From Erythrobacter ani (GTDB lineage Bacteria; Pseudomonadota; Alphaproteobacteria; Sphingomonadales; Sphingomonadaceae), in NCBI RefSeq assembly GCF_019204025.1, contig NZ_JAGSPB010000001.1:744001-808000 (forward strand): DNA of 64,000 nt. The letters are read 5' to 3'. The notes below the pieces were generated by a model. The model saw only the letters and a program-made list of their open reading frames with translations, made no database searches and was not told the origin of the DNA. Shown here one piece after another: positions 26,814 to 35,749 of the stretch. The position numbers were made by a program, and so were the translations under genes. How positions within the stretch are numbered: the first letter of the stretch is position 1; the number at the start of each line of letters is the position of its first letter.

Positions 26814-27578
26814 ATGCGCGGCTTTTTCGATTTGGCGGGACACGTGGCGCTCGTGACCGGGGGCAATGGCGGTCTTGGCCTTGGTATGGCCCGGGGCCTT
26901 GCAAAGGCGGGAGCCGATATTGCGATCTGGGGTCGCAATGCGAAACGCAATCATGCTGCGGCCGAAGAATTGCGATCCATTGGCATACAAGCTGCTGATT
27001 TTGCGTGCGATGTTACCGATCCGGAAGAGGTCGCCTCGGCCATGGATAAGACCCTGGAGCGGTTCGGCAGGCTCGACAGCTGCTTCGCCAATGCGGGCGG
27101 ATCGGGCGTGCGCAAACCCTTCACCGAGCACACGCTCGATGACTGGCAATCGACTATGGACCTGAACGTGAACAGCGTCATTTCAACCATGCAGGCGGCG
27201 GCCAAGCAGTTCATCGCGCAGGGCTCTGGCGGGAAGTTAATAGTAACATCGTCGATAGCAGCGCTCATGGGTATTCCCGGGGGCGGCTATTCGGCAACGA
27301 AGGCCGCGGTATCCGGCCTCGTCCGCAGTCTCGCAGTCGAGCTTGCGCCCGCGGGGATCCAAGCCAACGCAATCCTACCGGGATTTATCGAGACCGAAAT
27401 GTCGATGAGTACTCCTCAAGCATTCCGCGACGCATGCTTGCGCCGCACGCCATCGGGGAAGCTTGGCACGCTTGAAGATATGGAAGGTGTCGCGGTATTT
27501 CTGGCGTCGCAGCAGAGCAATCTGGTGACCGGCCATTCGCTCGTGATCGATGGCGGTCAGTCAATCTTTCCGATGTAG
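26814..27578 (+). CDS. SDR family oxidoreductase
   Basis: A 254-residue short-chain dehydrogenase with the cofactor motif TGGNGGLGLG, CFANAGG, the catalytic serine block VTSSIAALMG and YSATK. The C-terminal end GHSLVIDGGQSIFPM is like that of gluconate 5-/2-deoxygluconate 3-dehydrogenases, but the substrate is not certain. It is divergent from the serine hydrolase and probably shares control with it through the palindrome at 26757. Confidence 0.9.
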   Translation: MRGFFDLAGHVALVTGGNGGLGLGMARGLAKAGADIAIWGRNAKRNHAAAEELRSIGIQAADFACDVTDPEEVASAMDKTLERFGRLDSCFANAGGSGVRKPFTEHTLDDWQSTMDLNVNSVISTMQAAAKQFIAQGSGGKLIVTSSIAALMGIPGGGYSATKAAVSGLVRSLAVELAPAGIQANAILPGFIETEMSMSTPQAFRDACLRRTPSGKLGTLEDMEGVAVFLASQQSNLVTGHSLVIDGGQSIFPM

Positions 27579-27665
27579 GCCAGGCCTCACAGCTGGCCTC
27601 ACAGACGCTGCGAGCATGATTGCCGCGCGCGGGCGAGCCGAGATCATCGCATCTGTCGAAAATAA

Positions 27666-27740
27666 TGGAGCGGGCGAGGCGATTCGAACGCCCGACCCCA
27701 ACCTTGGCAAGGTTGTGCTCTACCCCTGAGCTACGCCCGC
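27666..27740 (-). tRNA. tRNA-Gly (anticodon GCC)
   Basis: The minus strand gives a complete cloverleaf: acceptor GCGGGCG/CGCCCGC, D arm GCTC...GAGC, anticodon loop CTTGCCAAG with GCC, T arm with TTCGAAT, and an encoded CCA end. No integrase or attachment repeat is seen beside it. Confidence 0.95.
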
Positions 27741-27969
27741 TCACTGGCGCTCAGCAGATTCGGGCAAAAGCCACTCCATCCGCTGGGGAGGCGGGCAATT
27801 AACAGCGGGGCGCGCACGCTGCAAGCCCAAAGTTCACGCAAATTTGCCTTGATCGCCCCTCCGCAACCCGCCAGCAATTCGGGCAAGGCAAAAGCGCGCT
27901 TCAAATCGGGCCGAAACGCCCCACATAAGGCACGTATAAACTCAACCGAGCAGTTTCAGGAGCGTACAC

Positions 27970-28908
27970 TTGGCCAGCATGGGTCTGAATATCGAAGAGC
28001 AGAAAGCAGTCGAGCGGTTCCGTACGGAGGTCGTCGACCCGTCGCAGACCAAGCTGGTGATCCTGGATTTCTGGGCGGAATGGTGCGGGCCGTGCAAGGC
28101 GCTCGCCCCCATGCTCGAAAAGGTTGCGGCCGAATACGCGGATAAAGGCGTCGTCCTTGCAAAGCTGAATGTCGATGAAGAACAGTTCATCGCCAGTCAG
28201 TTTCAGGTCAAATCGATACCCACCGTCTACGCCATGTTTCAGGGACAACCCGTGGCCGACCTGACGAGCGCTCGCAGCGAATCCCAGCTGAAGCAGGCGC
28301 TCGACCAATTGCTTTCGCAGCTTCCTGTCGCGGGAGGCGATGCGAATGCCAATGGCCAGCAGGGACCGTCGGCTGAGGAGATCGAACAGTTCGTCAAGAT
28401 GGGCGAGGACGCGCTTGCCGAGGGAGACGCCCAGCGCGCTTCGGGCATTTTCGCGCAGGTGACTGAATTCGCTCCTGACCATGGTCCTGCCCACGCCGGC
28501 CTTGTCCGCGCCCTCGTCCAGCTTGGTCAGGTCGACGAGGCGAAACAGGTGATGTCGGCGATCGAGGCCAATCCGAAATTGGCAGAAGACCCCGCAATTG
28601 CGGCGGCCAGGAGCGCGCTCGAACTGGCCGGCACGCAGGTCGATGACAGCGAGCTGGCGAACCTGAAAGCCGCTGCCGAAGCGGACGGTGCAGATATGGA
28701 TGCGAAGCTTGCCTACGCTGAAGCGGCCTTCGCCGCGAGGGAGCGCGATGTCGCTGCCGATACACTTCTGTCCATGGTCCAAGACGACCGCGAATGGAAT
28801 GAAGGCGCCGCGCGGGCAAAGTTGCTCCAGATTTTCGAGGCTGTCGGGCTCGAAGACGAATGGGTGGTTGCGACCCGCCGCCGCCTTTCGAAAATCCTGT
28901 TCGGGTGA
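27970..28908 (+). CDS. Thioredoxin-TPR protein (CnoX/YbbN-like co-chaperone)
   Basis: A 312-residue protein with an N-terminal thioredoxin domain holding the active site WAEWCGPCKAL and the cis-Pro loop SIPT, followed by TPR-like helices from about residue 125. This architecture matches YbbN/CnoX, which protects proteins during oxidative stress. Unlike E. coli CnoX (SxxC), the CGPC pair is complete, so it can act as a redox enzyme. The TTG start is chosen because AGGAG lies seven bases before it; an ATG at 27979 is too far. A Lon-N gene follows by 17 bases. Confidence 0.92.
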   Translation: MASMGLNIEEQKAVERFRTEVVDPSQTKLVILDFWAEWCGPCKALAPMLEKVAAEYADKGVVLAKLNVDEEQFIASQFQVKSIPTVYAMFQGQPVADLTSARSESQLKQALDQLLSQLPVAGGDANANGQQGPSAEEIEQFVKMGEDALAEGDAQRASGIFAQVTEFAPDHGPAHAGLVRALVQLGQVDEAKQVMSAIEANPKLAEDPAIAAARSALELAGTQVDDSELANLKAAAEADGADMDAKLAYAEAAFAARERDVAADTLLSMVQDDREWNEGAARAKLLQIFEAVGLEDEWVVATRRRLSKILFG

Positions 28909-28925
28909 GCGCGCGACCTCCAGCC

Positions 28926-29537
28926 ATGAAAACCCGTCTTTCGATCTTTCCTCTTCCCGGCGCGGTCCTTTTCCCCGGACTGCAATTACCGCTACACATT
29001 TTCGAACCGCGCTATCAGGCGCTTATCGGTGACTCGCTGGTGCGTGACCGCCAGATAGCGATGATCCAGCCGCAAAAACCTGTCGAGGGCGCGCCGCTCT
29101 ACACGGTGGGATGCGTCGGGCGGATCGGTGAGATCGAAGCGATGGATGATGGGCGCTACAATCTCATCCTGGAAGGCCAGAGCCGTTTCAAGTTGCTCCG
29201 CGAACTCGATGTGGCGACCGCATTTAGGCAGGTCGAAGGCGAGCTCATCGAGGACGATGAGAATGAAACGCTCAGCTATGCGCAGCGCGGCGGGTTCGAG
29301 AGCGAGGCGCGCAAATTCGCCGACCGGCAGGGGTATTCAGTCGATTGGGATTCAGTGGAACGTCTCGACGACCAATCGCTTATCAACGGAGTGTCGCAGA
29401 TTGCGCCGTTCGACCCGGCCTCGAAGCAGGCGCTGCTGGAGGCGGAGAACTTGTCTGTACGGTGCGAATTACTGGTCCAGCTGATGCAATTCTTCGGTCG
29501 CAGCGATGGCGGCGAAGAGATCATGACACTGCAATAA
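28926..29537 (+). CDS. LON peptidase substrate-binding domain protein
   Basis: A 203-residue stand-alone Lon N-terminal (PUA-like) domain. The opening IFPLPGAVLFPGLQLPLHIF and FEPRYQALI are characteristic. There is no ATPase or protease domain. The pair with the thioredoxin-TPR gene suggests a shared role in protein quality control, which is common for this gene order in sphingomonads as far as I recall. The start is the ATG at 28926 with the family N-terminus; the frame is open upstream over the end of the preceding gene. Confidence 0.92.
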   Translation: MKTRLSIFPLPGAVLFPGLQLPLHIFEPRYQALIGDSLVRDRQIAMIQPQKPVEGAPLYTVGCVGRIGEIEAMDDGRYNLILEGQSRFKLLRELDVATAFRQVEGELIEDDENETLSYAQRGGFESEARKFADRQGYSVDWDSVERLDDQSLINGVSQIAPFDPASKQALLEAENLSVRCELLVQLMQFFGRSDGGEEIMTLQ

Positions 29538-29596
29538 CGGACGATCGGCAGATACCGCGACAATCTGTCGCATGAGAGCGCTTTGCCGAAGGGCAA

Positions 29597-29618
29597 TAAG
29601 TAACTATCCAGTTACTTA
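29597..29618. promoter_or_regulatory. TetR operator overlapping the tetR start codon
   Basis: TAAGTAACT (29597-29605) and AGTTACTTA (29610-29618) are perfect inverted arms about ATCC. The last base is the A of the ATG, so bound repressor would block its own gene. Autoregulation is the natural reading. Confidence 0.75.
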
Positions 29619-30265
29619 TGAACATCGCCGCCTTCCCGACCAAAGGTGAACGCACCAGGGCACACATCGTTGCTGCGGCTTCTGGCCTGTTCTGGCGCCA
29701 CAGTTTCCACGGCGTTTCGGTGGACCTGGTCGCTGAAGCGGCCGATGTGAACAAGGCGACGGTCTATCGCTATTTCGCCGACAAGCGCGATCTCGCCCTC
29801 GCAGTGATCCGGTACAATGGCGAAATGACTATCGCCGAAGTCTTCGAGGCGAATTTCGAAAATCTTGCGGAGCCTCAGGATTGTCTCGCTGCCATCTACC
29901 GAATGGTCTACGGCGCGCATCTTGGAATGCAGCAGGACACCGGCGATCTCCATGGCTGTCCGATCGTGGGTCTGGCGCTCGAACTGGGCCAGGACATGCC
30001 GGAGATCCGAGAGGAAGCGCAGCGCATTTTCGATCAGGTCGAAATCTATCTGAGCCGGATTGCAGCGGCTGCAGCAGCGCGCTTGAACCGCGACGCCAAC
30101 GCAGAATCGCAAGGGCGCACGCTGACTCAGCTGCTGCACGGAGCATTCGCGTCGGCCCGTGTGGCATCCGATCCGTCGAGGATCCTGGATGCCGGTCATG
30201 CGTCGCTTGAACTGATCGGATTCCCCGAAAAATCGATCCTCAATAAGGAACAGTCAGGCTCATGA
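29618..30265 (+). CDS. TetR/AcrR family transcriptional regulator
   Basis: A 215-residue repressor with the helix-turn-helix SVDLVAEAADVNKATVYRYF and a C-terminal domain with the GCPIVGLALEL segment typical of the YcdC/TetR_C group. A perfect palindrome covers its start codon. Its stop overlaps the MAPEG gene start (ATGA at 30262), so regulator and membrane protein are made together. The inducer is unknown, possibly an electrophile handled by the MAPEG protein. Confidence 0.9.
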   Translation: MNIAAFPTKGERTRAHIVAAASGLFWRHSFHGVSVDLVAEAADVNKATVYRYFADKRDLALAVIRYNGEMTIAEVFEANFENLAEPQDCLAAIYRMVYGAHLGMQQDTGDLHGCPIVGLALELGQDMPEIREEAQRIFDQVEIYLSRIAAAAAARLNRDANAESQGRTLTQLLHGAFASARVASDPSRILDAGHASLELIGFPEKSILNKEQSGS

Positions 30266-30684
30266 ATTTGCCCGTATACACCGCCGCCTTGGGCGCGTTT
30301 GTCATAGTCCTTCAGGTCGCACTGATGCTGAGCGTGGGCTTACACCGATCCAAGGGGCAATTCATTGGCATAGGCGAGGACCGCGACCTTGAACGCAAGG
30401 TGCGGCGCCATGGCAACCTTGCCGAGAATTCCGGCCTTTTCCTGGTCGTGATCGCGCTGTTCGAAATGCTGGTTGGGCAGACGACCTATGTGTTGGTTCT
30501 GTGCCTGGTGTTCGCAGCCGCCCGCTTGCTTCACGCGCTCGGCTTCTCCTCGCTCGCCGGGTCGCACGGCGATGACCTCACTGGCGCGCGCAAAGCCTTT
30601 GCCGGAATGCGCGCGATGGGCGCTTTCGGCACGCTCGGCGTTGCGCTTGGGTCGGCCTTTGGTATCGCGAGCACTCTGGCCTGA
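30262..30684 (+). CDS. MAPEG family membrane protein
   Basis: A 140-residue inner membrane protein with four hydrophobic segments and the MAPEG signature RKVRRHGNLAENSGLF. Family members are glutathione-dependent transferases or peroxidases, though many bacterial ones are uncharacterised. It is translationally coupled to the upstream TetR gene and converges on marC with 20 bases between. Confidence 0.9.
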   Translation: MNLPVYTAALGAFVIVLQVALMLSVGLHRSKGQFIGIGEDRDLERKVRRHGNLAENSGLFLVVIALFEMLVGQTTYVLVLCLVFAAARLLHALGFSSLAGSHGDDLTGARKAFAGMRAMGAFGTLGVALGSAFGIASTLA

Positions 30685-30704
30685 ACCTGGCCGAGAGCGG
30701 CCCG

Positions 30705-31331
30705 TCAGACTCCGAAGCTGCCGCGCAATCCGTCGATAACATATTGCGCGGCAAGCGCGGATAACAACACGCCCAGCAACCGGGTGATGACAGCCTCTAC
30801 CTTGTCCCCGAGCAGCCGGATGAGCGGCCCCGCCGCCACGAGCGCTACGGCGGTGATGATCAGGACGGCGGCAAGCGCGGCGAAGACTTCGATCGTCTGT
30901 TCGACCCCGTCTGCCTCGTTCATGAGCAACATGATGGCCGCAATCGCGCCCGGTCCTGCGAGCATCGGCATGGCCATCGGGAAAACCGACACGTCCTCGA
31001 CTTCGGAAGCGGTCACCCTTTCCGCACGTTCGGTGCGGCGCTGTGTGCGCTTTTCGAACACCATCTCGAACGCGATGAAGAACAGCATCAGGCCCCCGGC
31101 AATGCGGAAGCTGTCGAGCTCGATATGCAGCGCCTTAAGCAGATCCTCGCCAAAGAATGCGAAGATGGTGAGGATGATCGTCGCGATCCCGGTTGCCCGC
31201 AAAGCCATGTTGCGCGCCTGTGCAGGCGGCGCTGACTTGGTAAGGCCGGCATAGATCGGCGCGCAGCCGGGCGGATCGATCACGACGAACAGCGTGATAA
31301 AGGCGGAAATGAAGAGTTCGGTCAGGACCAT
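30705..31331 (-). CDS. MarC family membrane protein
   Basis: A 208-residue membrane protein with six hydrophobic helices. FVVIDPPGCAPIYAGLT at the N-terminus and VFPMAMPMLAGPGAIA in the middle are the two repeated MarC motifs. The function of the family is unsettled; early links to multidrug resistance were withdrawn. It stands alone. Confidence 0.9.
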   Translation of the reverse strand: MVLTELFISAFITLFVVIDPPGCAPIYAGLTKSAPPAQARNMALRATGIATIILTIFAFFGEDLLKALHIELDSFRIAGGLMLFFIAFEMVFEKRTQRRTERAERVTASEVEDVSVFPMAMPMLAGPGAIAAIMLLMNEADGVEQTIEVFAALAAVLIITAVALVAAGPLIRLLGDKVEAVITRLLGVLLSALAAQYVIDGLRGSFGV

Positions 31332-31380
31332 GTGCCGGGCTCACCCGAAAAATTGCGCTAGGAAAGTCGCGCCGCCCTCA

Positions 31381-32151
31381 TCACTCTTCGGCGGGCGATG
31401 CAAGCACTTCTTCAACTGCGGTGACCCATTCCCCGTTGTAAAAGTATTCAGCTGCGACGTATTTCTCACCGTCCCCGCGATGCTGAAAGCGCCAACGCAG
31501 CGTGCCGTCACCCGAAAGCCTCGCGTCCTGCGCGCGTATCCCTACTGCCGAATCCGAAGGCGGCGGCGGAATGGCAGTCCCCGCTCTTGGACAAGTTGCA
31601 ACCAGCCCTTCCACAGCGTCGATTGCAGTCACGACGATGTCTCCGTCCTCGAATTGCCTGCGCGGAGGCGGCTGCGGGACATCAGGCCCTGCAACATCGT
31701 AAACCCAGCGATAGGCAAGGTCCGGCTGTCGTTCCCATACCGTCACGAAATCGCCGACAATCCCTTCCGGATCCTGATATCGGCCGAGGCTGACGGCCGT
31801 TGAACCATCGCAGCTCATGACCACAGTTTTGGGAGCCCATTGGACGGCCTTTTCAGGGTCGCTCAGCGGAGCGAGCCACGAGGCGGCGTCGATCGCTCCG
31901 CTGCGACCGTGAAGGAGTGCGCCCGGCGCGGCGAATTGGCGAAAAGCCGTCCATTGCCCCTCTTCTCGCGCGGCTCTCGCAAAGGCAAGCTCGGTTTTCA
32001 CGACGGCGCTGGGCTGAGCCGCGCCGGGTGCGGTTTGCAGCACGCGATTGATGACCTGAGTGGGAGGACCGATGGGACGCTGGCCGCCTCCGCACGCGGT
32101 CAGAACAAGCGTGAGGGCACCAGCCGTCAGGGCAAGGGACAGTTTCTTCAT
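31381..32151 (-). CDS. Predicted lipoprotein of unknown function
   Basis: A 256-residue protein with a signal ending in LTAC (lipobox, Cys20). The mature part has a region around residues 50-140 (VVKTELAFARAAREEGQWTA, then GALLHGRSG) that resembles the NTF2-like/SnoaL fold used by DUF4440-type proteins. I recognise no catalytic residues. It lies upstream of marC in the same direction with a 49-base gap, so the two may be cotranscribed. Confidence 0.85.
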   Translation of the reverse strand: MKKLSLALTAGALTLVLTACGGGQRPIGPPTQVINRVLQTAPGAAQPSAVVKTELAFARAAREEGQWTAFRQFAAPGALLHGRSGAIDAASWLAPLSDPEKAVQWAPKTVVMSCDGSTAVSLGRYQDPEGIVGDFVTVWERQPDLAYRWVYDVAGPDVPQPPPRRQFEDGDIVVTAIDAVEGLVATCPRAGTAIPPPPSDSAVGIRAQDARLSGDGTLRWRFQHRGDGEKYVAAEYFYNGEWVTAVEEVLASPAEE

Positions 32152-32232
32152 CGAACCTCCAGATGAACGTTGCCGCAGGGATGCAGCCCACCCGATTTAC
32201 CCGAGCTGACCCGCGGTGCAACCTGCCCGCGT

Positions 32233-33126
32233 CTAAAGGTCGTCCGGAACGTCCAGGCCCGCATTTCGGTGAGCGGCGACCAATGTGTTGCGCAGCAGGA
32301 CGGCGATGGTCATCGGTCCGACCCCGCCGGGCACAGGCGTGATCGCAGCGGCGACTTCGCTGGCCTCGTCGAAGGCCACATCGCCGACGAGCTTGCCCTT
32401 GTCCTGACCCGGTTCAGGAGGCAGCCGATTGATACCCACGTCGATCACTGTCGCGCCATCCTTGAGCCAATCCTTGCGGATCATTTCAGGCCTGCCGACC
32501 GCGGCTACCACGATGTCCGCGCGGCGCACGACAGCAGCAAGATCTTTGGTCCGGCTATGCGCAATCGTGACAGTCGCATTGGCATCGAGCAGGAGCTGCG
32601 CCATCGGCTTGCCCACGATATTCGAACGCCCGATGACCACCGCTTCGAGGCCCGACAGATCGCCCAGGCGATCGGTGAGCAACATCATGCAGCCAAGCGG
32701 TGTGCACGGTACAAAGCCGCTTTGCCCGACGCTGAGACGCCCGGCATTGATGACGTGGAAACCGTCAACATCCTTTTCCGGGCTGATCGCTGCGATGATG
32801 CTTTGTTCGTCGATATGATCCGGCAAGGGCAGTTGCACGAGGATGCCATCGACGTTGTCATCGTTGTTGAGCCGCTCGACCAGCGCAAGCAGCGCGGCAG
32901 CGGACGTATCTGCAGGCAGCCGGTGCTCGAAACTTGCCATGTTCGCAGCGAGCGTCGCCTTGTTTTTCGCGCCAACGTAAACCTGACTTGCCGCATCATC
33001 GCCGACGAGCACGACGGCCAGCCCCGCGCGGCGCCCCGCGGCCTCGGCGAAGCGCGCGGCGTATTCACCCACGCGCTCGCGCAGACGGGCCGCGAACGCT
33101 TTGCCGTCAATCCGGGTTGCGCTCAT
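32233..33126 (-). CDS. folD: Bifunctional methylenetetrahydrofolate dehydrogenase / methenyltetrahydrofolate cyclohydrolase
   Basis: A 297-residue one-carbon enzyme. The catalytic Tyr-x3-Lys (YVGAKNK), the GRSNIVGKP cofactor motif and the C-terminal [13 protein letters not shown] are all present. Its start abuts the yggT stop (both at 33126), so the two genes form an operon. Confidence 0.97.
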   Translation of the reverse strand: MSATRIDGKAFAARLRERVGEYAARFAEAAGRRAGLAVVLVGDDAASQVYVGAKNKATLAANMASFEHRLPADTSAAALLALVERLNNDDNVDGILVQLPLPDHIDEQSIIAAISPEKDVDGFHVINAGRLSVGQSGFVPCTPLGCMMLLTDRLGDLSGLEAVVIGRSNIVGKPMAQLLLDANATVTIAHSRTKDLAAVVRRADIVVAAVGRPEMIRKDWLKDGATVIDVGINRLPPEPGQDKGKLVGDVAFDEASEVAAAITPVPGGVGPMTIAVLLRNTLVAAHRNAGLDVPDDL

Positions 33127-33425
33127 CAGTAAGCAGCCGAACTGACCACCGAACCGATCACGATCTGCAGAATCTGCAACAGGATGATGAGCACCAAGGG
33201 TGAGAAATCGATCGCGCCCGTGTTGGGCATCAGGTTGCGGATCGGGCGCAAGACCGGGTCGAGCAGGCGGTTGATCGATTCATACACCTGCATCAGGAAC
33301 TGGTTCGAGGTGTTAACAACGTTGAACGCGAACAACAGCCCGATCACGAACTGGATAATAATCAGCATGATGAACGCGCTGGTTATCAGGCTGATGATCT
33401 GTTGAACTGCAACCAATCCGGACAT
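33126..33425 (-). CDS. YggT family membrane protein
   Basis: A 99-residue protein with two hydrophobic hairpins and the YggT motif [14 protein letters not shown]. Family members are linked to osmotic tolerance, cell division or photosystem assembly. It is the first gene of a two-gene unit with folD. A 22-bp palindrome (33475-33496) lies 50 bases upstream. Confidence 0.92.
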   Translation of the reverse strand: MSGLVAVQQIISLITSAFIMLIIIQFVIGLLFAFNVVNTSNQFLMQVYESINRLLDPVLRPIRNLMPNTGAIDFSPLVLIILLQILQIVIGSVVSSAAY

Positions 33426-33474
33426 TCGTGAATTCCCAGTCTTCTATTTCGCTACTCAAGTGCACCGCCCCTAG

Positions 33475-33496
33475 GCGTGTTACCGATGTAATACGC
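33475..33496. repeat. 22-bp imperfect palindrome upstream of yggT
   Basis: GCGTGTTAC-CGAT-GTAATACGC pairs at eight of nine positions per arm. It lies between the argB stop and the yggT start, and could be an operator or the argB terminator stem. No T tract follows. Confidence 0.4.
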
Positions 33497-33528
33497 TAAA
33501 ATCCAGTATCAAGCCTCTAGCAGCGCGA

Positions 33529-34449
33529 TCAGGCGCGCACCAGAGTACCGGCACCGCGCGCAGTGAAGAATTCGAGCAGCATGGCATGGGGCACGCGCCC
33601 ATCGAGCACGACCGCCGCTTCGCAGCCCGATTCGACAGCAGAAACGCATGTTTCAAGCTTGGGAACCATTCCGCCCTTGATCACGCCATCTTCGCGCAGG
33701 TTTGCAATGTCGGCGGGCGACAGATCAGACAGCAGATTTCCCTCCCCGTCGAGCACGCCTGCAACGTCGGTAAGCAGGAACAGACGCGCCGCACCCAGAG
33801 CGGCGGCGATCGCGCCCGCCATCGTATCGGCGTTGATGTTGTACGTCGCGCCGTCCTCGCCGCCCGCTATCGGCGCGATCACCGGGATCATGCCCGCGGC
33901 AACCGCCGTATCGATCACACTGGTATCGACGTGGGCGGGCTCTCCGACAAAGCCGAGATCCACCACGCTTTCGATCAGGCTTTCGGGGTCGCGCGTGGTG
34001 CGCTCCACCTTGCGAGCGGTTACCAGCCCGCCGTCTTTCCCCGATATCCCGATGGCTTTTCCGCCAGCACCCGAAAGCCAGCCGACCAGCTCCTTGTTGA
34101 TGGCGCCCGACAGTACCATTTCCGCGATCTTCGCAGTGGCTTCATCGGTCACCCTCAAACCGTCGACGAACGTGCTCTCCACGCCAAGCCGGGATAGCAT
34201 ATCGCCGATCTGCGGACCGCCGCCGTGCACCACCACGGGATTGATGCCGACCGCCTTGAGCAAGACGATGTCCTCCGCAAAGTCGCGCGCGGCCTTGGGT
34301 TCACCCATAGCGTGGCCACCGTATTTCACCACGAAGGTCCGCCCCGCATAACGCTGAAAATACGGAAGAGCTTCGATGAGCGTCTCTGCCTTGGACAGGT
34401 CGAGCGCCCGGGGATTCTCCTCGGCGGGCGGGTCGGTTTTCTTCGTCAT
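33529..34449 (-). CDS. argB: Acetylglutamate kinase
   Basis: A 306-residue amino-acid kinase in arginine synthesis that phosphorylates N-acetyl-L-glutamate. The motifs [21 protein letters not shown] and the nucleotide segment [15 protein letters not shown] with KGGMVPKLE are typical. The start at 34449 gives the expected alphaproteobacterial N-terminus; the open frame extends 27 codons upstream without family similarity. Confidence 0.96.
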   Translation of the reverse strand: MTKKTDPPAEENPRALDLSKAETLIEALPYFQRYAGRTFVVKYGGHAMGEPKAARDFAEDIVLLKAVGINPVVVHGGGPQIGDMLSRLGVESTFVDGLRVTDEATAKIAEMVLSGAINKELVGWLSGAGGKAIGISGKDGGLVTARKVERTTRDPESLIESVVDLGFVGEPAHVDTSVIDTAVAAGMIPVIAPIAGGEDGATYNINADTMAGAIAAALGAARLFLLTDVAGVLDGEGNLLSDLSPADIANLREDGVIKGGMVPKLETCVSAVESGCEAAVVLDGRVPHAMLLEFFTARGAGTLVRA

Positions 34450-34587
34450 TCGGGCAATCCTTCGGCGTTGAGGTGCAACAGCATGCTTCGAACACGCCGG
34501 GCGCTTAGCCGCTTCGTCCGCCGACTGCAAAGTGCAAGGGCATCACGCTGCACTTCAGGCACCATTCAACATTTTGCGCTTGGCAGT

Positions 34588-34613
34588 GTAACCTTTTGCC
34601 TGTTCAGTACGAA
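34588..34613 (+). promoter_or_regulatory. Sigma-F-type ECF promoter of the bufferin-like gene
   Basis: GTAACC (34588-34593) and CGAA (34610-34613) are separated by exactly 16 bases. This is the arrangement I recall for Caulobacter ECF sigma-F promoters, which drive DUF2282 genes there. The gene starts about 53 bases after the predicted transcription start, behind a GGAGGA ribosome site. Confidence 0.6.
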
Positions 34614-34671
34614 TCGCTTGGTGGAGGCGCTGTTTGCGCTCTCATCGAGATCTTGAATTGGAGGAATTTTT

Positions 34672-35010
34672 ATGAACACCGCACGTCTCAAAGGCACCAT
34701 CACCCTGGCCGCAGCAGCCGGCCTTGCCGCAGCATGCTCCGGCGGTGCCGATGCACCTGCCGAAGGCACTGCCGCTGAAGCCAACACCGAAGAAGCCGCT
34801 CTTGCAGCAGCCGGCACCGGCGAAAAGGAAAAATGCTACGGTGTTTCCAAAGCCGGCGAAAACGATTGCGCCGCAGGTCCGGGCACCAGCTGTGCGGGCA
34901 CCTCGGTCGTCGATTATCAGGGCAATGCATGGACATATGTCGATGCGGGCACCTGCCTCGACATCACCACGCCAAACGGCACCGGCTCGCTTGAGCCGAT
35001 CGAAGCGTAA
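34672..35010 (+). CDS. DUF2282 / BufA1-like bufferin precursor with a lipoprotein-like signal
   Basis: A 112-residue exported protein. The signal region ends in LAAAC (Cys22), which resembles a lipobox. An Ala/Glu-rich linker follows, then the DUF2282 core with four cysteines at 55, 66, 74 and 95 ([22 protein letters not shown]). Bufferins are copper-binding peptides whose core cysteines are modified by DUF692/DUF2063 enzymes. Neither enzyme gene is adjacent: argB lies upstream and a nuclease downstream, so this precursor is an orphan. The ECF-type promoter upstream fits metal-stress control. Copper binding is inferred from the family. Confidence 0.85.
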   Translation: MNTARLKGTITLAAAAGLAAACSGGADAPAEGTAAEANTEEAALAAAGTGEKEKCYGVSKAGENDCAAGPGTSCAGTSVVDYQGNAWTYVDAGTCLDITTPNGTGSLEPIEA

Positions 35011-35053
35011 GCTTTATATTCGATAGCGCAGCACCTGCTGCGCCGACAATCAG

Positions 35054-35085
35054 GCCGCTCGGGGGAATACCTCGGCGGCTTTTTT
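35054..35085 (+). terminator. Intrinsic terminator of the bufferin-like gene
   Basis: GCCGC..CGGGG pairs with CCTCGGCGGC, followed by TTTTTT (35080-35085). A smaller GCGCAGCA/TGCTGCGC stem lies just before it at 35028-35045. Confidence 0.85.
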
Positions 35086-35162
35086 GTTGACCGTGAGCGA
35101 GATCATCGCAGGCGCTTTTCCCGAGGTCAGGCGTTTGGGTTGAATGCCGATGCTGCTACGCT

Positions 35163-35717
35163 GTGCAGCCAATGGTCAGGCGCCGCCCAATCCGACATAG
35201 CACCCTCCGTCATGCGAGATTGCGCTCGTGGTGGATGCTCTGGCGCACGCCCGCGCTGCTCGTGATCGTGAGCGCGGCGTGGTGGTTTCTTTATCGTCCT
35301 TACGTGCATGAGCAAGGTTGGGTGAAAGTCGCGGATGAATTCGCACTCTGCGGCGAGCCTTGGTCAGGTGCCGCAGGCTGTGTCGTCGATGGCGACACAA
35401 TCGTCATCGGCAATGGCCGAGACCGCCGACGCGTCAGGCTCACAGGGTTTGACGCGCCCGAGCTCAACGGAGCCTGCGCTGCCGAGACGGAGCGCGCTCA
35501 AGACGCGCGCCGCGCGCTTCACGACTGGCTGTCACGCGGCCCATTCGAATGGAACGGCGACATCGATCCCCCGCGCGATCAATATGGCAGGGAATTGCGA
35601 GAGGTCCGCCGGGTGCTGCCTGACGGATCGCGCGAATATGTCGGGCGAGTTCTGGTGGATCGCAACCTTGCCTCAGATAACGGCTGGGAAGCGATCCCTA
35701 CCGACTGGTGCAGCTAG
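35163..35717 (+). CDS. Membrane-anchored thermonuclease-like protein
   Basis: A protein of 184 residues (GTG at 35163; an ATG at 35172 is equally possible). A single hydrophobic anchor at about 28-45 is followed by a staphylococcal-nuclease-type domain: CVVDGDTIVIGNG, RRVRLTGFDAPEL and, later, DQYGRELREV. The Asp and Arg of the SNase active site appear in place. It would act in the periplasm. The stop lies 33 bases from the converging sulfotransferase stop. Confidence 0.85.
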   Translation: MQPMVRRRPIRHSTLRHARLRSWWMLWRTPALLVIVSAAWWFLYRPYVHEQGWVKVADEFALCGEPWSGAAGCVVDGDTIVIGNGRDRRRVRLTGFDAPELNGACAAETERAQDARRALHDWLSRGPFEWNGDIDPPRDQYGRELREVRRVLPDGSREYVGRVLVDRNLASDNGWEAIPTDWCS

Positions 35718-35749
35718 AAATTGCAGGCTTTCTGAAAAGCGTCGGGGTT

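Noticed and set aside
27666-27740. tRNA-Gly as a possible integration site
   Set aside because: No integrase, no repeated tRNA end and no change of composition on either side.
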